Of a stretch of DNA of 64,000 nt, positions 52,412-62,629 are shown piece by piece. The DNA lies in the NCBI GenBank assembly GCA_041391725.1, contig JAWKNL010000002.1, positions 248,001 to 312,000 of the forward strand. The letters are read 5' to 3'. Under the pieces are notes generated by a model. It searched no databases. It saw only the letters and a program-made list of their open reading frames with translations, and was not told where the DNA came from. The stretch is from JAGQVA01 sp041391725 (GTDB lineage Bacteria; Bacteroidota; Bacteroidia; J057). The position numbers and the translations under genes are program-made. Positions within the stretch are counted from its first letter, which is position 1; each line of letters starts with the position of its first letter.

Positions 52412-55146
52412 CTACACGGCCAGATTCCTGCCCGAGAGGCGGATCATTTCTTTCAGGTAGTCATTAAATTCGTCCATTTTCAGAAGCTGCTCAAATGGAA
52501 TGTGGAACCGGTACCGCCAGTAGTGTTTCGGGTTGGCAGGTACATTGATTCGCTCCGAATGGGGATCTTCCCGCCTGATTTTTCCATCCATCCCCACCAA
52601 ATCCTGGATCGGGAACACCGTCCACATGCTGGGTGATTTCAGGTGCCGGTCGATAATCTCCCGGCAGACCCAGGGTTCGCAAAAATAGGGGGCCTCGCCT
52701 GCATAGCCGAGGATATGGTTGAAAAACCGCTGCGTTTTGATCCGGTTTTCTTCCCACCAGCCTCTGATCGTGGACATATCGTGACTCGAAGGTGACGAAA
52801 CCGACATATACGGCGCTTCCTCCGGCATGCCAAATTCGCGTTCAGGGTTTTTGGGCATCCGCTGGATTTCCAGGCTCAGTATGCCCAGTTCGTCCATCAC
52901 CCCGGGTACACACGCGGGCACCATGCCGAGATCTTCTCCACAGATGAGCATATCGGTGGCTGCTTTCAGCGCGGGGAGTTTTACCATGGCCTGGTCGCGC
53001 CAGAACCACTCATGTCTGCGATAAAAATAATCGTCGTACAGTTTGTTGAGTACCTGCTGGGTTCCGTACTCCAGGTCAGCAAATGACCGGGTAAAGTGCA
53101 GCGCAATCCGCGGGTTAAAGGCCTGGCCGTTGCTGCCGGGCACTTCGAGGAAAATCACTTCCTGAATCAGTCCGAAGAGCGCATTTTTGGCCCGTTGGTA
53201 GTAGTCCTGATTCTCTGGACTTTCAGTCTGCTTTTTCTGGCAGTAGGCCTCCACCGCCTTTTGCGTGCGAAAGGGCTCCTGAAGGCGGAATCGACCATTG
53301 CGGCTCATTTCGAGAAACTCAGCGGCAGCGCGTTCTGCGTATTCTCTAAAAAAGTCTCCCACAATCTGGCGGGTGATATAAGGCTGGCAAAACCGCTCGT
53401 AGTCCAAATGCAGTCCGTACCGGGCGAGCTCTTCGCGGCTGAAGGGCAGAGATGGATTAAACTGACCGAGCAGTCCTTCTACGGCGTGGCCGGGGATTTC
53501 CCATATCCGGAAAAAGCCGAGAATATGGTCTATACGGAATGCGTCGAAGTAATCGGAAAGCTGAGTCAGCCGCTGCTTCCACCAGGCAAATCCGTTTTTC
53601 GCCATTTCCTCCCAGTTGTAGGTAGGAAAACCCCAGTTCTGGCCAGTCACGGCAAAGTCATCGGGGGGCGCTCCTGCCTGCGCGTCCATTTTGTACAGTT
53701 GAGGTGAAGTCCATGCGTCGGCACTGTGGCGGTAAATGCCAATGGGTATATCGCCTTTGAGCACAACGCCATGCTGCCTTGCATAGGAGGCAGATTCTTT
53801 CAACTGGAGGTGAAGGTGATACTGGATAAAATAATGAACGGCAATGTCATCGTAATGCGTTGTATCGGGCGAGGCAAAAGCTTCAGCTTCGCTGGCATTA
53901 TAGGTGCTGAATTCGGGCCACCGGGAAAAATCGGGTGTGTGGTAGCGGTCGCGGAGCATAGAAAATACCGCGTAAGGCAAAAGCCATTCACGGTTTGCAT
54001 CGAGGAACTGATTGAAGCCGGGGTCTTTGAGGAATTTCTTTTTTTCCTGATCGTAAAGTTGTTTGAAATACTTTGACTTCAGGCTCATGACGGCTTCATA
54101 GTCCACCTCAGGCATGGCGTTGAGTTCCTGCCTTTTTTCTTCGAAAGCCTTCATTTCTTTGGCGGATTTCAGTCTGCCCATTTTCTCCGGAGAAAGGTAC
54201 ATGGGGTGAAGGGCAAATACAGAAATGGCCGCGTAGGGATAGGAATCTGTCCAGGTATGTGTGGCTACGGTATCATTGACAGGCAGAATCTGCACGAGTT
54301 TCATGCCTGTTCTCACAGCCCAGTCCACCAACAGGCTGATGTCGGCAAATTCACCTACGCCGCAGCTTTTTTCACTTCGCAGGGAAAATACCGGTATAGC
54401 AACGCCCGCGGCTTTCCAGAAAGGATTTTCGTAGCGGAATTTAATGTCGGTAATAACAACCGCTGTCTTTTTGCCTCTCTCGGGCAAATGGTACAACTGG
54501 CGGTTTTCTCCGGCTTCCCATGCGACGATTTTTTCGCTTCAGTATCGTAAATGCCGTATTTGTATTCGATGATTCCGGGTTTGGAAGCAAGATGGATATG
54601 CTTTTCCCACAGCGGGAAGTGGTGGTCATTGAGGATTACCGCCTTTTCTTCCTTCCATTCTCCGAGCGCAGGGTGATTTCCGGATATGCAGATTCTGTGA
54701 TGTTCACTGACCCGGGGGGCAAACAGGCGGATATGATAGACCGTACCTGCATCCGGTGCCGGGGGGAAATCACCGACGGTTTCGGCGTCGGTTTCCCTGC
54801 TCATAAGCGCACGGGTAAAGGCGGAGGTGTAGAATGTATTTTCCAGATCCTTTTCAGGGCGCCAGAAATCGAGGTAGTCAATTCGCCCGAATCCTTTGCC
54901 CGGTAAGCCTGCGGTGCGGTTATTGCCCCATTCCCAGGAGATGTGGCCTGAGGGTTCGTGGAGGATAAAATATTTGTATTCGAAGGGAGCCTCAAATTCT
55001 CCTTCCCATTCCCAACGACCATTTTCCATGTAGTTGAGGGGAACGGCCCGTGAGGTATCCCATTCGCCTAAATTTTCAGATGAGCCGCTGATAAACAGCC
55101 TTTGTCCCCATTGGGTATGATAGTGAATGACAAAACGGAATTTCAT
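52412..55146 (-). CDS. malQ: 4-alpha-glucanotransferase with CBM20 domains, frameshifted
   Basis: A GH77 amylomaltase moving alpha-1,4-glucan segments in glycogen/maltodextrin metabolism. The ATG at 55146 (MKFRFVIHYHTQWGQRLFIS) opens two starch-binding CBM20 domains (about residues 1-115 and 130-230, e.g. ICISGNHPALGEWKEEKA). The catalytic domain follows: NPFWKAAGVAIPVFSLR, LVQILPVNDT, FRIDHILGFFRIWEIPG, LICGEDLGMVPACVPGVMDE and SSHDMSTIRGWWEE. One base is missing from the T-run at 54529-54534; restoring it joins 'YDTEAKK' to 'IVAWEAGENRQLYHLPERG'. The repaired length is about 911 residues, usual for the CBM20-fused type. Confidence 0.9.
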
Positions 55147-55197
55147 ATTTCGTTTTACAAATCTTACTGTAAAAAATAGAAGGGAAAGGAAAGGACG

Positions 55198-55205
55198 CAA
55201 AAATA
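55198..55205 (-). promoter_or_regulatory. -7 element upstream of malQ
   Basis: On the minus strand TATTTTTG, a full TAnnTTTG match 51 bp before the malQ ATG. No well-spaced TTG is seen. Confidence 0.4.
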
Positions 55206-55257
55206 GTAAATTCCTGATAAGAAAATGAATGGCTAAAACCGCAAAATTGTAATTATT

Positions 55258-56208
55258 TCAGGGCCGTGGCCAGCCTGATGTTTTTCTGAAGTCCACACAG
55301 TAAACATTGCCTTCCCTTATAAAATACGCTTCTTCCCCGCACCCTGTGGTGACAAATCCAAATTCATCTGCTGCGGTGTTGACCTCAGGGCCGAGGTTGA
55401 TAATGACACCGGGCTGCCCGTTTTCATCGAGGGTCGTCTGGTAAATATCCAGCCCGCCAAACCCTTCATACCCTGATGAGGCAAAAAACAGGGTCTGTCC
55501 GTCTTCCAGGATAAATATGCTCCGCTCATTTTCTGGGGTGCTCAGGGGTGATCTACTGATTTTTTTCCACTTCCTGCCGATCTTTTGGATGGAATATATA
55601 TCCATTTGTGCCTGGCCGGGTTTGCCTGCTACCAGCCAGAGTGTTTTTTTATCCGGAGTAAGAGAAATCCCTCCGGTCTGATCGAAGTTTTTCATCAGAC
55701 TGGTCAGTTTTGTCCCCATTCCGCGGGTTATCGGCGGATTGTTGTTGCCGTGAAAACGGGTCTGATAATAAGGGCCGCCGGTTTGTTCCCAGAGGTAATT
55801 CCAGCTTTGGAAGAACAGGGTTTTGCCGTCGGCGGCGACAAACGGCTCATCTTCGCTGAGCGAGGTGTTGATGCCATGGGGCAGGCTTTGGGGCGGTTGC
55901 CATTCGCCACAGTATTTATGGCTGATCCAAAGGTCTTTGTCCCAAAGTGTGAGGGTATCGTTGCCTGATCCTTTGAAGGGTTCATTCCATGGATTTCCGC
56001 CCCGGGAAGAGGCAAAAATCAGGTATTCTCCATCCGGGGAAATGGCCAGTCCTGACTCAGGGCAGGGCGAATTAATTAGTTGGAGCGGATAGACGCTGAT
56101 GTTGGGATCGGGTAGGGGAATAAGCACCTTTTGGGCAAAACCAGTCATTGACAAAGCAGCCCATATAACCCCCAATATGCAGCCCTTTCTGATCATATAG
56201 TTTTCCAT
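55258..56208 (-). CDS. Exported WD40-like (PD40) beta-propeller protein
   Basis: A 316-residue protein with a signal peptide (ILGVIWAALSMTGFAQ) and repeated PD40 blades: SGLAISPDGEYLIFASSRGG, EDEPFVAADGKTLFFQSW, ISLTPDKKTLWLVAG, ERSIFILEDGQTLFFASSGY then GLDIYQT, and ADEFGFVTTGCGEEAYFI. Such propellers bind partners in the periplasm or on the cell surface. It starts 6 bp after the lptD stop, so it is cotranscribed with lptD. A role in the outer membrane is possible but unproven. Confidence 0.82.
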   Translation of the reverse strand: MENYMIRKGCILGVIWAALSMTGFAQKVLIPLPDPNISVYPLQLINSPCPESGLAISPDGEYLIFASSRGGNPWNEPFKGSGNDTLTLWDKDLWISHKYCGEWQPPQSLPHGINTSLSEDEPFVAADGKTLFFQSWNYLWEQTGGPYYQTRFHGNNNPPITRGMGTKLTSLMKNFDQTGGISLTPDKKTLWLVAGKPGQAQMDIYSIQKIGRKWKKISRSPLSTPENERSIFILEDGQTLFFASSGYEGFGGLDIYQTTLDENGQPGVIINLGPEVNTAADEFGFVTTGCGEEAYFIREGNVYCVDFRKTSGWPRP

Positions 56209-56214
56209 TCAGGT

Positions 56215-59076
56215 TTACAACCCTCTGAACCTGTCCTGCCAGTAATTGTTTTTGCTTAGCCGCAAATCTTTCAGAGTTGAACTTCTGACATTGATGGTCA
56301 GCGAATAACTTTTTTGTGCCCCAAAGGGAATCCATGAGAATGACATTTCCCAGCAATGCAGGTCGCGAAAAACAGAAATCCGGGTATTGGTAAACTCCAG
56401 TTTTTCTATGTCAAACCCGCTGCTGTAACCGATTTTCCATTTGGGGGTAAAATTGACATCTCCGTCAAAGTTCATTGTCTGGGTTATCCGCGCCTCATTG
56501 AGATCGGGTTTGGAATAACTCAGGTTGTAGCGAAAACGCAGGGTCCAGGGTATATCAAAATCCACGTATTGGTAAAGGCTGTTCATTACTTCGCGGTATT
56601 CCACCTCGTCAAATTCATCGGAACGGGTCTTTTGGCCGCCTTTTCTTTTGGAACTAAACGACGTAGAAAGGCTGATTTGCGCCCGGGTGATTCGCCCGAG
56701 TTCTCCGTTTTCCTGAATCATCAGCACGTTTTGTCTTCTGGCTGCGGGTGGTTTGAATGGCACAGCCACGTCATCAGGGGCAAACACGTAGGGGTCAAGC
56801 GTCATCGAACCATTGAGATCTATTTTATTATTTAAAAGGCTGGTTCGCGCTCTCAGGTTGAAGGGCGAAAGCTGAAAACTGTCTGCTGCGAAGTTGTAGC
56901 TGGTGCTCACGCCGATATTGTCGAGAATATTGGTTCGGGCAAATTTGTCTTCCTTCTCATCAAAGTCTTCCTCAAAACTCTCTTTCTTCCGGTATTTCAT
57001 TTCGAGTACACTGGAAAGGCTAAAATTGAGCGACTGGCTTTCTCCTCTCGAAGGCCCTCCATATATCCCATCCTCAAATATGCTGTAAACCTGGGTTTTG
57101 GTTCCGGTGGTATCAGATTGAACTTCCCGGAAAAAGCCCCATCGGGGATCAGAAAAGTCGGGTTTCAGGTTGTAGGAAACACTTGGGCTGAAACGCTGCC
57201 GGAAAGCAATTTGCCTTCGGGTTTTGGGCAATACATAAATTCCGTAGAAGTTGGTCGTGGCACTTAGAGAGGTATTAAAGTCATAAGCTCTGACAAAACC
57301 GGCGGCTGTTGATTCTCTGATGCGCTGTGCTTCGGGGTCCCATTCTTTCTGGAGTGTTTCGGTGTACCAGTATTCGGAGTAGGTGAAATTGGGCGAAATA
57401 TTGAGGTAATTGAAGAGTTTAATGGTGGTGGAGGTGGAAGCATTGTGGCGCATTCCGTTGGAGTAGAAAGATGAGCCAAGCCTTTTGGTGAGGATGCTGT
57501 CCCCGCCTTCGACAATGATCCAGTCGAGCGAGTCTCCCGGGTGAAGCAGAATATCGTCAATCAGGGTGTCGGGAACGGTTTCCAGCGAATTGCGGCCCTG
57601 CATGCTGTAGTTGATCCCCAACTGGGAAAGCCATTTGAAATTTTTGTTGCTGATATTCCGAAACGGTGTCTGGCGGTTCATGTTGAAGTTTAGCTCCGGA
57701 AACTGAAGGCTCATGGTTTCCTTGTTCAAATCCTGCTGGTGTCGTACCCCCAGGTTAAAACTAAAGGGGAGGTTGTTGAAGTTTTTCTGAAAGTTGATGG
57801 ATGAGTTGAGGTTGTTGGTAAAAAAATCGTTCTGGTTGTAGCTGATCTGCCGCTGGAAGCGGTTGGAAGAGGATATATTTACCGAAGCCGAAATACGCGC
57901 AGTAGGATCAATGGGCTGGTTGTGGCTCCAGGTAAGGGTCCAGGCAGAGGTGCGTTGAAAATCGGGATCTGTTTTTTCGTTAAACCGGGTTACCCCGTAC
58001 TGGAAACTCATCCTTCCGTTGAACTTATACCTGACGTTGTAGGTAGTGCTTCCGCCCAGGCGCCAGCCACCGCGGGTATAAATATCTCCTTCAAGCCTCA
58101 GGTCAAAATTGTCATTTATCCCCCAGTAGTAGCCAATGTTGCGGAGGAAAAACCCTCTGTCCTGTGCCTCTCCGTACTGGGGAAGGATCAGCCCGTTTTT
58201 CTGCCCTTTTTTATTGGGCACAAATCCGAAGGGAATGACAACAGGGATGGGAAAATCTGCAATGACGATATTGAGCGGGCCGCTGATGAGCTTGTCATCG
58301 GGGAGCATTTTTAGTTTTCGGGAGCGAATATAATAATGCGGGTGCTCGGCATTACAGGTGGTATATTTTCCATTGAGACCGTGAAAGGTGCCGTCGGGGT
58401 GATATTTGGCTACTTCTGCCAGTACAAACCCTTCTGATTCGACCATACGGCCTTCGACGACTCTTCCTTTTTGCGATTTGAAGTTGTAGGAAATGGCTCT
58501 GGACTGATAGGTTTCCCCGCTTTGGGTAAATTCGGGCGCACCGAGGTAATTGCCCAGGCTGTCGGTTACGCCATTGGCGTAGAGGGTTTGCTGGTCTATG
58601 TCCACCCGCACTTCTTTGGCCTTGAGGGCAATTTCATCGTAATTGAGTTCTGCATTTTCGTACAAAAACAATACGCCTTTTTTTACATCAAATACAATGG
58701 AATCCGCCGCTTTGTAGGTTACTTCAGCTTTTAGGTCGCTGGCAGCTTCCAGCGAATCGAGATAAATGGTGCGGCGGTCAGGTACTGCTGTCTGCGTGGA
58801 ATCTCCGGAGGGAGAAAAGGCGGTTATGCGGTTTTCAAGGCTATCTGCAGGGGGTACAGGCAGGCTGTCGGCGGGTGTTGCCTGAGTGGAAACGGAGTCG
58901 GGCGGAGTGGTTGTCTGTGCGTGAAGGGAATGAATTCCTCCCTTCATCAGCAACACTACCAAAATTATATTTTTTAGGAAAAATCCTATTAATTTGTAGT
59001 GGCTGAATATGTATTTGGTGCGTGACAATCTCCTTATGTTGATTTCCGGCTGCTTTTCCGGGATGCAAATATACAT
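56215..59076 (-). CDS. lptD: Bacteroidota-type LPS-assembly protein LptD
   Basis: An outer-membrane barrel that inserts lipopolysaccharide. It has up to 953 residues: a signal peptide (GFFLKNIILVVLLMKGGIHS, cleaved after HA), a Ser/Pro/Thr-rich linker, an N-terminal OstA-like jelly-roll (FDVKKGVLFLYENAELNYDE, ANGVTDSLGNYLGAPEF), then a C-terminal barrel from about 260 with PIPVVIPFGFVPNKKGQKNG and many aromatic-ended strands. The start is uncertain. TATATTTG, a perfect -7 box, lies inside the first codons (about 59066-59073 on the minus strand), which may mean the true start is further in, but no ATG before the hydrophobic core is available. Confidence 0.88.
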   Translation of the reverse strand: MYICIPEKQPEINIRRLSRTKYIFSHYKLIGFFLKNIILVVLLMKGGIHSLHAQTTTPPDSVSTQATPADSLPVPPADSLENRITAFSPSGDSTQTAVPDRRTIYLDSLEAASDLKAEVTYKAADSIVFDVKKGVLFLYENAELNYDEIALKAKEVRVDIDQQTLYANGVTDSLGNYLGAPEFTQSGETYQSRAISYNFKSQKGRVVEGRMVESEGFVLAEVAKYHPDGTFHGLNGKYTTCNAEHPHYYIRSRKLKMLPDDKLISGPLNIVIADFPIPVVIPFGFVPNKKGQKNGLILPQYGEAQDRGFFLRNIGYYWGINDNFDLRLEGDIYTRGGWRLGGSTTYNVRYKFNGRMSFQYGVTRFNEKTDPDFQRTSAWTLTWSHNQPIDPTARISASVNISSSNRFQRQISYNQNDFFTNNLNSSINFQKNFNNLPFSFNLGVRHQQDLNKETMSLQFPELNFNMNRQTPFRNISNKNFKWLSQLGINYSMQGRNSLETVPDTLIDDILLHPGDSLDWIIVEGGDSILTKRLGSSFYSNGMRHNASTSTTIKLFNYLNISPNFTYSEYWYTETLQKEWDPEAQRIRESTAAGFVRAYDFNTSLSATTNFYGIYVLPKTRRQIAFRQRFSPSVSYNLKPDFSDPRWGFFREVQSDTTGTKTQVYSIFEDGIYGGPSRGESQSLNFSLSSVLEMKYRKKESFEEDFDEKEDKFARTNILDNIGVSTSYNFAADSFQLSPFNLRARTSLLNNKIDLNGSMTLDPYVFAPDDVAVPFKPPAARRQNVLMIQENGELGRITRAQISLSTSFSSKRKGGQKTRSDEFDEVEYREVMNSLYQYVDFDIPWTLRFRYNLSYSKPDLNEARITQTMNFDGDVNFTPKWKIGYSSGFDIEKLEFTNTRISVFRDLHCWEMSFSWIPFGAQKSYSLTINVRSSTLKDLRLSKNNYWQDRFRGL

Positions 59077-59160
59077 GAATTCACAAACTAAGTTTTATTC
59101 AACCAACAATAGTGTGTCTGCAAAAAGAAAAGGTTGGCTTCGTAAGAAAAACTCCTTTCC

Positions 59161-59943
59161 ATGAACAGAATTTTCCTTCTCCTTTGTCTCTGCGTACTTC
59201 CTGCTGTCTTTATTACTTCGTGGAATTTTCCTTCCCGCCCGCAGGGGGAGGGCCCGATCCGAACTGTCATCATCGATGCGGGCCATGGGGGAAAAGATCC
59301 CGGTGCCGTCGGGGAGCGATATTATGAAAAAAATATCACCCTCAATGTCGCTCTCCAGTTGAAGCGCATTCTGAATGAAAGTATGCCCGAACTCAACGTT
59401 GTGCTTACCCGCGATACGGACAAGTTTATCGCGCTGCACAAAAGAGCTCAGATTGCGAAAGACAATCAGGGCGATTTTTTTATCAGCATTCACTGCAATG
59501 CGCTGAAGGTCAAATCGAGGTACGGCGCCGAAACCTATGTGCTGGGTATCAATGAGGGGCAGGAAAACTACGAGACCATCATTGCTGAAAACGAAGCCAT
59601 TCTGTTTGAAGACAATTATGCCGACATGTACGGCGGTTTTGACCCCAGTTCACCCGAGGGATATATTTATTTTAAACTGCTGAAAAACGTTTTCCGCAAC
59701 GAAAGCACCCGCCTCGCCGAGAAAATGCAGCATCAGTATTCCTCGCGTATCGGGCGGAAGGACCGCGGCGTCAAACAGGCGCCTTTTGTGGTTTTGTATC
59801 ACTCAGGCATGCCGGCTGTACTGACGGAAATCGGGTTTATTACCAACTTTGAAGAAGAGACCTTCCTTGCCAGTGAAACAGGGCAAATCTATATCGCAAG
59901 CTGTATCTACCGGGCCATCAAGGCTTATAATATGGAGTTTTGA
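59161..59943 (+). CDS. N-acetylmuramoyl-L-alanine amidase (Amidase_3)
   Basis: Cuts the bond between MurNAc and the peptide in cell-wall peptidoglycan. It has 260 residues with a signal peptide (FLLLCLCVLPAVFITSW), then TVIIDAGHGGKDPGAVGERY (first zinc His), the next Glu ligand, FFISIHCNALKVKSRYGAET (second His) and PAVLTEIGFITNFEEETFL with the catalytic Glu. A full AmiC-type catalytic domain without a recognisable extra binding module. Divergent from lptD. Confidence 0.93.
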   Translation: MNRIFLLLCLCVLPAVFITSWNFPSRPQGEGPIRTVIIDAGHGGKDPGAVGERYYEKNITLNVALQLKRILNESMPELNVVLTRDTDKFIALHKRAQIAKDNQGDFFISIHCNALKVKSRYGAETYVLGINEGQENYETIIAENEAILFEDNYADMYGGFDPSSPEGYIYFKLLKNVFRNESTRLAEKMQHQYSSRIGRKDRGVKQAPFVVLYHSGMPAVLTEIGFITNFEEETFLASETGQIYIASCIYRAIKAYNMEF

Positions 59944-59968
59944 GGGGGTATCTGTTGAACGACAAGAT

Positions 59969-60784
59969 TTACTTCCTGATCTTCCGCAGGGAAAGCTGGT
60001 CTCCTACCGAAATCCGGCAAATATATTCTCCACCGGGAAGATCGTCCATCTGCAATTCCACCTGATGGCTTCCGATGCTGGTAAGCCTGGAATAGACCGT
60101 GCCGATAGGATTGCCGGTAGGATCATCAATCACAATACGTACCATGGCCGGTTTGTATAGAAACAACTCAATGGCAGTACCGAAAATCAGCGGATTGGGA
60201 TACAGGTAGGTGGTATGCCAGCCGGCGGGGAGATTTTCGAGTGCAATGACATCGCTGAAATTCACTTTTTTCTTTTTGTACTCCTGTCTCAACCGGTAAT
60301 AGCTTGTGCCAAAAAGCGGGGACTGATCGGTAAAGGAAAAATCTGTCAGCGTAGTTTCTTTTGTCTTTACCTGAAGAACGCCGATTTTCTCCCAGTTTAC
60401 CCCGTCGCTGCTCCGCTCTACACCAAAAGCACTGATCTGGGGGACAACCGGTGAAGACCACTGTATTTCTACCTGCCGGTCTTCCAGTTTTATGGAAAAA
60501 CCAGCAAGTTCTACTTCCGGAATGCGCAGATTATCAACGGCTTCGGCAAGTACTTTGTCGTAAGTCAGCCCCGAAGCCTGAAAGACCATATCCTGGTTGT
60601 TGTCATCCCCGCGCCAGTGCGTGCGGTGAATGGTCATATTTCCGGTGAGTTCCCACGAGTCGCTCATCTGGGTTTCGATATTGACACCGATAGCGCCATC
60701 GGGGGTGGAGGCGACCTGGGCAAAAACAAAAGGTGCATAAAGCAACCAGAGGGAAGTGGTAAGCAGCGAACAGAGTCTTATCAT
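59969..60784 (-). CDS. Small T9SS-sorted exported protein
   Basis: A 271-residue protein with a signal peptide (LLTTSLWLLYAPFVFAQ). A fibronectin-III-like segment (VEIQWSSPVVPQISAFGVER, SYYRLRQEYKKKKVNFSD) is typical of Bacteroidota proteins just before the sorting domain. The last 75 residues are a type A T9SS signal (YLYPNPLIFGTAIELFLYKP, LPGGEYICRISVGDQ, LRKIRK). The N-terminal 100 residues match nothing I know. It converges on the amidase gene. Confidence 0.82.
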   Translation of the reverse strand: MIRLCSLLTTSLWLLYAPFVFAQVASTPDGAIGVNIETQMSDSWELTGNMTIHRTHWRGDDNNQDMVFQASGLTYDKVLAEAVDNLRIPEVELAGFSIKLEDRQVEIQWSSPVVPQISAFGVERSSDGVNWEKIGVLQVKTKETTLTDFSFTDQSPLFGTSYYRLRQEYKKKKVNFSDVIALENLPAGWHTTYLYPNPLIFGTAIELFLYKPAMVRIVIDDPTGNPIGTVYSRLTSIGSHQVELQMDDLPGGEYICRISVGDQLSLRKIRK

Positions 60785-60919
60785 ATCAGGATGGTTATGT
60801 TTGGTGAATCCAAATTAATCCGCAGAATTTCGCTGCATGCTATACTTTGGGCGCAAAGTATTACACACGTTAGAAATGGAATAAAATCCATATATTGTCC
60901 ATCAATCACCACTGAGAGG

Positions 60920-62575
60920 ATGGATCGTAATATTACCGGATATTTAGGTAGGGTATTGTTCTGGATCGCACTGGCAAGCCAGCTTTTCCATGTTCATGTA
61001 TTTTTTACCTATTCCGGTTCAGATCGCAACCAGCAGATACTTGCCGCAGTCAACTGGCTGGAAGGCAGGGGAATGACCCGTCCTGTGGTGTTTTCTGAAA
61101 ATCTTTCTGAACTAAAATACGAGCCGGTGAAAGGCTGGCCGCCGGGCTACCCGGTGGTGATTTCGGGTTTGTATCAATGGGCTTCGGGTGATAAATCCAG
61201 TGCGGAAGCCTGGTTTTTTTCTGCTTTGATTCTCGAATACCTGGGGGTAATTATCGTTTTTGCGGGTGTTTATTTTTTGTTATGGTTGTTGCGGGATGAA
61301 ATTTCCCCCGCCGTTTTCCCCCTGATATTTTTATTCTGGACATTTTCTTTTACGCCCTTTCACTTCACCACTGCGAGCGAGGAGATTGCCCTGGGTGCCT
61401 ATCTTCTGGCAACTGGCGCCTGGATTTCGGGCTGGAAAAATGCACAACCCGCCTGGCTGTGGATTGTCATCGCATGCACGGGGTTTCTGGTGGCCGGATG
61501 GTTTCGGTATGCTTATATTCCGCTGATGATCATTGGCCCTGGGGTGACTTTTTTGTTTTACCGGAAACGCAATACAGCGAATCATATCCCTCTCCTGGTT
61601 TTTGTCGCAACTGTCCTCCTTATGATAATCTGGTGGATGGTATTGCATCCTTCCCACAGCCGGGAGGGAAACCTGGAAACCATGGTAGCAGAAGGGAACC
61701 TCTATCCCCAACACTGGCTGAGAATGTCTGCCTTTCCTGTTAAATCCCTGTTTTTTATGGGGCTTGATCCATTGATTTCCCGACTTGGAATCAGGCAGCC
61801 CGGGGCTACTTTTTTTGTTTACCTGCTGTATATCACCTCCGTTGTTGCCATTGTCCTGTTTCCCGCCCGTATGTGGTGGCAGCATGGAAAGGCGTTTCTG
61901 ACAAACGGCCAGCCCGAGCGGCCTGTCAGCACCCTGCTTTCTGCGTGGTTTTTGATTGTGATGGCGGTAATCTGCGCCATGCTGATGTTGCTTTCACTGG
62001 TGAATCAGCCGGAAGTGTTTGAGGGTAAAAAATGGACATATGTGGAGGAAACGAGGTATTATGCGCCCTTGCTTATTGCTTTTCCGCTGTTTTTGCTGGT
62101 CAGACTTTTTGATCACGATACCAGCCGGATGGGCCGTACAGCGTTGCGCTTTTTCCTGCTGGCAGCCCTGCTTTTTGCCATGGGACACAGTGCTTTCAAA
62201 TATTATGAGCGGTTTGGCAGGGGAAATATGCGCGAGACAAGATACGATGCGGAAAACCAACTGATTGTCCGGCTTTGCCAGTATATTGAGCATGAGAAAA
62301 AAGACTCCGGCACCAGGATCGTTTTTGCAGAGGGAACAACATTTTATGAGCAGGATGAAGCTGCCGTTGTTTCCTGGGGTGGGGCAGGGGTGATTTCGTT
62401 TGAATCGATCCGAAACACGCAGATCCACGCAACAGAGCCTGTTGAAATACTGATCCGGACAGGTGCTTCTATCGCCCGCCCTGACATTCACCAGCTTAAG
62501 GGAGTAAGCAAACCGGAAGAAATTATCAGTTGGGAGGGAATATCGGTTTATCGTGTGCGTTGTCTAACTGAATAG
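60920..62575 (+). CDS. GT39-like polytopic membrane glycosyltransferase
   Basis: 551 residues with the start at the ATG at 60920 (MDRNITGYLGRVLFWIALAS); the longer open frame overlaps the divergent gene and is not membrane-like. About ten hydrophobic helices alternate with loops. The first periplasmic loop has QQILAAVNWLEGRGM and KGWPPGYPVVISGLYQWASG, as in ArnT/PMT-like GT-C proteins that use polyprenyl-phosphate sugars. A soluble C-terminal part follows (RIVFAEGTTFYEQDEA). Substrate unknown; GT-C membership is inferred from layout. Confidence 0.7.
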   Translation: MDRNITGYLGRVLFWIALASQLFHVHVFFTYSGSDRNQQILAAVNWLEGRGMTRPVVFSENLSELKYEPVKGWPPGYPVVISGLYQWASGDKSSAEAWFFSALILEYLGVIIVFAGVYFLLWLLRDEISPAVFPLIFLFWTFSFTPFHFTTASEEIALGAYLLATGAWISGWKNAQPAWLWIVIACTGFLVAGWFRYAYIPLMIIGPGVTFLFYRKRNTANHIPLLVFVATVLLMIIWWMVLHPSHSREGNLETMVAEGNLYPQHWLRMSAFPVKSLFFMGLDPLISRLGIRQPGATFFVYLLYITSVVAIVLFPARMWWQHGKAFLTNGQPERPVSTLLSAWFLIVMAVICAMLMLLSLVNQPEVFEGKKWTYVEETRYYAPLLIAFPLFLLVRLFDHDTSRMGRTALRFFLLAALLFAMGHSAFKYYERFGRGNMRETRYDAENQLIVRLCQYIEHEKKDSGTRIVFAEGTTFYEQDEAAVVSWGGAGVISFESIRNTQIHATEPVEILIRTGASIARPDIHQLKGVSKPEEIISWEGISVYRVRCLTE

Positions 62576-62599
62576 ATGGAAAAAATAACTGAAAAAGCG

Positions 62600-62607
62600 T
62601 ATATTTG
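62600..62607 (+). promoter_or_regulatory. -7 element of the DUF1573 gene
   Basis: TATATTTG followed by TCCC, 22 bp before the ATG at 62630, closely resembling the element in front of cysS (TATATTTGCCC). It supports 62630 rather than 62576 as the start. No TTG is found at the right spacing. Confidence 0.5.
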
Positions 62608-62629
62608 TCCCAATAAAAATGCTTGTGAT

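Noticed and set aside
59066..59073. TATATTTG as a certain lptD promoter
   Set aside because: It lies within the first lptD codons, and no start after it keeps the signal peptide. Left as a note on the lptD start, since such 8-mers also occur by chance.
60617..60919. A 101-residue N-terminal extension of the GT39-like protein
   Set aside because: It lies over the divergent T9SS gene and the intergenic region and has no membrane or glycosyltransferase character.
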